Positions 60,567 to 64,000 of a stretch of DNA of 64,000 nt are shown here, one piece after another. The notes beneath the pieces are model-generated. The model did not search any database. It saw only the letters and a program-made list of their open reading frames with translations, and was not told the DNA's origin. This DNA is from Bemisia tabaci (taxonomy: Eukaryota; Arthropoda; Insecta; Hemiptera; Aleyrodidae), in contig NC_092794.1 of the NCBI RefSeq assembly GCF_918797505.1, positions 67,555,345 through 67,619,344 on the forward strand, given 5' to 3'. Numbering within the stretch: position 1 is the stretch's first letter; the number at the start of each line of letters is the position of its first letter. A program made the position numbers and the translations under genes.

Positions 60567-60844
60567 CACTGGAAAAAAAAGTTTGGTAGTATGCACCAAA
60601 GTTTGGTGTTCCATATCATCCCAACTAATTCGGTTCGTCAAACTGAATTTTCGGTTTGTCAAACCGATCTTTCGGTTCGTGTAACCGAACTTTAGCGTCA
60701 AAGTGAACTGACGAACTAAGTTTGATCACATATGCTGAACGTTCGGTTACACGAACCGAAAGTTCAGTTCGGCAAACCGAATTTTTGGGATGAGAGGGAA
60801 CACCGAACATTCGGTTCACATAACCGATTTTTTTCCCCTCAGTG
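60567..60844. mobile_element. CACTG-ended element with GGTTCG repeats
   Basis: Begins CACTGGAAAAAAAAGTTTGG, ends ATTTTTTTCCCCTCAGTG. Interior of TTCGGTTCGTCAAACCGA-type palindromic repeats. Confidence 0.75.
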
Positions 60845-61434
60845 TAATTGAAATGACAAAAGGTTTCAGCAATCAGTCGACTTTTGTGATTACTTCCAAT
60901 CGAAACTCAGTTCATGCAAAGAGATCGAAGGTGTAAATTAAATGGACGAATAAAGAGATTGACAAAAAAGACAGAAGGAAAATAGAGGGATCCTATTGCT
61001 TGATACGGGTTGTTGTTACAGGCTTACGAGGAGGGGAAAACGATGGATTAACTTCAGGATGTTCCGTGGGTTGCTGTAAGTATGTTACACATGTATATAC
61101 ATTGCTCGGGAGGAGAGAAGAGGAAGGTCACCTGTGGACTTAACTATAAGCTTAAGCTTTCGAGAAACAATAAAGGAAAACACTATGGTCGGGAAAAAAA
61201 CGTCAATGTTATGAGGGAAGGTGGGAAAAAATCAGCCATGCGGACCCTTAGACGCACAACTAATATACGCCTATCTATATCGTAAATACGGCCCTGCAAT
61301 GGCGAACGCCAGATGAGTCTTCGCTGTAGAATTGTTTGCCTTACGTAATATAAAGAATGTACGATATGAAGCAATCAACATTGTTTAAAGTTCCTAAGTT
61401 TGGAGCACAGAAAGACACCCTACCACGGATAGCC

Positions 61435-61460
61435 GGGGAGGGGGGGGGGGGGGGAGGGCG
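61435..61460 (+). other. long G run, potential G-quadruplex
   Basis: A nearly uninterrupted run of about 24 G with single A. A second run of about 16 G is at 62006-62021. Confidence 0.7.
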
Positions 61461-61564
61461 TACAATGTAGAAACTTGAGACACTCGGGAACAAATTTGAG
61501 CTTCTCTCACCAAAAAATACCAAAAAATGATTGGAATATAATCTCAAAAATGATACTTCGTCAC

Positions 61565-61815
61565 CTTCCGGCCAAAGTATCACAAGCGCCGTGCGGCGTT
61601 TCAAAATTTCCGCCGCCATTTTATTTTTTTACTGAGATATGTTGGTTGAATCTGTTTGAAAAATTCACTGAACTCAATCGGCAGCACAAAGAAAATTCAG
61701 TGGAATTTTCGGACAGCTTCGGTGAACAATTTCTCTGTAAAAAAAAAAAAAAAAAAGAATTGCGGCGGAAATTTTGAAACGGCGCATGGCGCTTGTGATA
61801 CTTTGACCGAAAGGG
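61565..61815. mobile_element. foldback element with TATCACAAGCGCC arms
   Basis: TATCACAAGCGCCGTGCGGC, then TTTCAAAATTTCCGCCGC on the left; complement after an A run on the right. About 250 bp. Confidence 0.8.
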
Positions 61816-62156
61816 GACGACTTAAGTCACCCGGCTATTCCGCAAAATCTCTGGACATTTTTTGGACGGGGTCAAGAAGATTTTTATTCGGAGAGGGGGG
61901 TTGGGCTCTTTTGATTCCACCCATGCTCGTCGGCATTGGCGGATCTAGCAAATTGGCAACATTGTCTTTTCTTCATTTAAAGCTATGAAAATGTATCGAT
62001 TCTTGGGGGGGGGGGGGGGGCGAATGCTCCAAGCAGAATCGATTATTTAACATAAGTTTAAATGGAGGAAATCCGGGGTTGCAAAATTGATAGATCCGCC
62101 TCTGCTCAGGGGAACCGCTGATTAAATCGGAAACCTTGAGAGATGCAAGACCTCCG

Positions 62157-62570
62157 CACTGAAAAAAAACTCTCGGCGTTTTTACCAAGGTCCGTTGGTA
62201 CCTTTACCATCTCACTTTTTTTACCAATTATTGGTAGTTTTACCAAGACAAAATGGTAAGCTTACCTAAAAACCTGTATTTCTACTGCATTTTTCAGGTA
62301 AGAATACCACTTTTATTGGTAATCAATTCCCGGTAACTTTGCCATTTTATCTCGGTAATTCTATCACGGTATCTAGAAAATATTGGCGTTTTTACCAAGG
62401 TCCAGTAAAATTACCGAGAAAGTGCAATAATTTTACCGAGATTTCTCGGTAAAATTACCAATTCCATAAATGGTAATTTTACCAAGAAAAAACTGGGATC
62501 AAAAAGAACCCTGAATTCTTGGTAATTTTACCCTTTTCTTAGTAAATACACCCAGATTTTTTTTTCAGTG
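62157..62570. mobile_element. CACTG-ended element with GGTAAAATTACC repeats, copy 2
   Basis: Inverted-orientation copy of 26882-27299, starting CACTGAAAAAAAACTCTCGG and ending ATTTTTTTTTCAGTG. It ends 16 bp from the donor of the supervillin exon 62865-62587. Confidence 0.85.
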
Positions 62571-62586
62571 CATCTTTAAAGCTTAC

Positions 62587-62865
62587 CTTTGAGCGATGCT
62601 TCCGCCATTGGTGGTGCTCTGGTCGACTTCGTCTTTGGCGCAGGGTGGCTGCGTGCTGAACTTGCGAAGTCCGCCGTTGAGCGAAGGCGGCGTTGCCTCA
62701 TTCTTGATCATGGTCGTCCCCGTCCCTTTCCCGGGAACACGAACCCCCTCTACCGCACTCGCGCAATCATCCCCACTCCCCCGGGATCCGGACTTCCTCC
62801 TCCCGCTGGAACTTACGCTCCTTTTCGTCTTCCCCAAGGGATCCTTCAACGCTCCGCTTTTCTTC
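62587..62865 (-). CDS. Svil: supervillin exon, serine/glycine-rich N-terminal region
   Basis: A 279-bp exon, phase 2/2, acceptor gtgtttcag, donor gtaagc. It encodes a basic, serine- and glycine-rich stretch (KKSGALKDPLGKTKRSVSSS, then RRKSGSRGSG) with no domain. The last partial codon joins the 49501 exon as an arginine, giving a continuous frame. It is assigned to supervillin by strand, phases and position rather than by similarity. The donor lies 16 bp from a CACTG-ended element (62157-62570). Confidence 0.75.
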
Positions 62866-63836
62866 CTGAAACACATGACAAAAAGTTCACGATGAGTTTT
62901 TATTATTTTCAAATAAGGGGGGGAGAATCAGGGGCAAAAATCAGAGGCAGTTTAGGGTACCTTCACTGACAGAGTACGGCCATTTCTGTGCCGGTTTTTC
63001 ATTGGTCTCGGGAAAATAGGCAGACACGGCGTTCTTATGGCCGTGAATAAACAAACAAGATGGCTGTAATCAGTAAGCTAGTTTGAGGTCAAGCACGTCT
63101 CATATCCTCCTGTGATCTGGGACGAGCACTTCATTTCTGTAGGGAAGACAGTAAAGCAAGGCCTCTAAAAAATATAAATAAACATAGTGACACGTTTAAT
63201 ACTAAAGTGCACTCACCAGGCATTTGAATGAACTCCACACGAAGAGTTCAATAATTCGGTAAGAAAATGCCAAGCGTTAACCTTTCAATGTGATCTTCTC
63301 TGTAGTCGACAACCTTAAAGAAAGGTCGCCGTTCGTTTTTATCTTAGGATGCCAAACGAAATCATATGCGTCCTTTTTGATGTTGATTTATTTCGTGCGA
63401 ATGTTTCTAATTAAATTATTTAATATTAGAACTAAGAACATCCACTTTCTTTTTTGAAAAGACGGAAAAGTGCCAAAAGCAGCCTTACTCATATAATACC
63501 ATCTGATCGATTCTGCTTAGAGAAGTTACTCAAAATTAATCATAAGTGATTGACAGAATTAATACTGAAAATCTGAGATACATGGCCAAGGTGAAGCATT
63601 CAGAACAAAGAATTTTGGATTTTCGTCTAATATCCTACAAAATTTCGTCTGAATAATTCATTTCCTGCGATTTTTACAATTTTTTATCATTGCCTCCCTA
63701 CCCCGAAGAAACTTCCCTTCCACGTCTCTACAGACCAAAATGACATCAGATTTTAAGAGCACTCCCAAGGTCGGCTCTGCCTCAGCTGCTATCGGGTTCC
63801 AACTCCTACAAGAGATATTCATAGTATTGCCGTGCT
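62866..63836 (-). other. supervillin intron upstream, no exon resolved
   Basis: AT-rich sequence. A GTGAGTGCAC donor-like site at about 63216 (minus strand) has no acceptor I can pair with it. Confidence 0.5.
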
Positions 63837-64000
63837 AAAAAAAACGCCAGATGAGCCTTCAGACGTTGCCAAATTTACTTTGATAAACTACGGATTTTCT
63901 GGGAAACCTATGAATATTTTCCTTCCAATTTTTTGTATATTTTTATTCGCAATTTAATCTAAAATATCTGAAAATGTCAAGAAAATATATTGATAATAAC
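63837..64000. mobile_element. CTGCCGTGCT element, copy 6, runs off the window
   Basis: Left end TTGCCGTGCTAAAAAAAACG and GTTGCCAAATTTAC. The family length of about 250 bp puts the right end outside. Confidence 0.75.

Larger units (their letters stand above)
1021..62865 (-). other. Svil: supervillin gene, visible span (partial at both ends)
   Basis: This is the visible part of one minus-strand gene encoding a supervillin homologue, a large peripheral membrane protein that binds F-actin and myosin II and scaffolds the cortex. The identification rests on the order of conserved blocks: a QFSVAGRM block, an ASRNPVKVLAERKDL block, an ALAGLASKEDF block, a KGRRHVQTRLVEP block, then gelsolin-like repeats. 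All match vertebrate supervillin order and spacing from memory. Splice phases chain without conflict (2/2, 2/0, 0/1, 1/1, 1/2, 2/1, 1/0, 0/1, 1/1, 1/1). The first visible exon starts at an acceptor and the last ends at a donor, so upstream and C-terminal exons (remaining gelsolin repeats, villin headpiece) lie outside. Transcript structure is inferred, not observed. Confidence 0.9.

Noticed and set aside
63210..63240. Possible 5' exon with a GTGAGT donor upstream of 62865
   Set aside because: No convincing acceptor or open frame could be fixed.

Overview
This window is animal nuclear DNA, almost certainly from an insect. The coding signal is a multi-exon gene with GT-AG introns, the rest is AT-rich, and the introns are packed with short non-autonomous transposons. 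Several repeat families look to me like hemipteran (whitefly-type) repeats, but that is recall and I could not check it. There are no bacterial operons, CRISPR arrays, tRNAs or rRNAs that I can support.

One gene dominates: a supervillin homologue (villin/gelsolin superfamily, actin- and myosin-binding, membrane-associated), on the minus strand. I can place ten internal or alternative-first exons between 62865 and 1021. All acceptors, donors and reading phases chain together: 62865-62587, 49501-49402, [alternative first exon 18913-16610], 10065-9747, 7736-7608, 6736-6580, 5875-5718, 5257-5022, 4118-3914, 2728-1958, 1272-1021. The gene leaves the window at both ends: exons upstream of 62865 and the C-terminal gelsolin repeats and headpiece below position 1021 are not here. 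The conserved half is compact (about 9 kb for eight exons). The N-terminal half is spread over 50 kb of repeat-filled introns.

The exon at 18913-16610 has its own ATG, a predicted membrane segment at residues 11-32, five tandem 43-residue repeats, and a phase-0 donor that fits the exon at 10065. It implies a second promoter and a membrane-anchored supervillin isoform.

The introns hold three giant foldback palindromes (11796-14099, 40613-42764, 55517-59348) with roughly 1-1.4 kb arms, at least ten families of short inverted-repeat elements, two tandem duplications, a GTCCAC minisatellite and a small retro-insert with poly(A) and target duplication. The most unusual pattern is that three hairpin elements with ends CACTG...CAGTG lie 16, 28 and 38 bp downstream of three different supervillin splice donors. 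No intact transposase or reverse transcriptase is visible.
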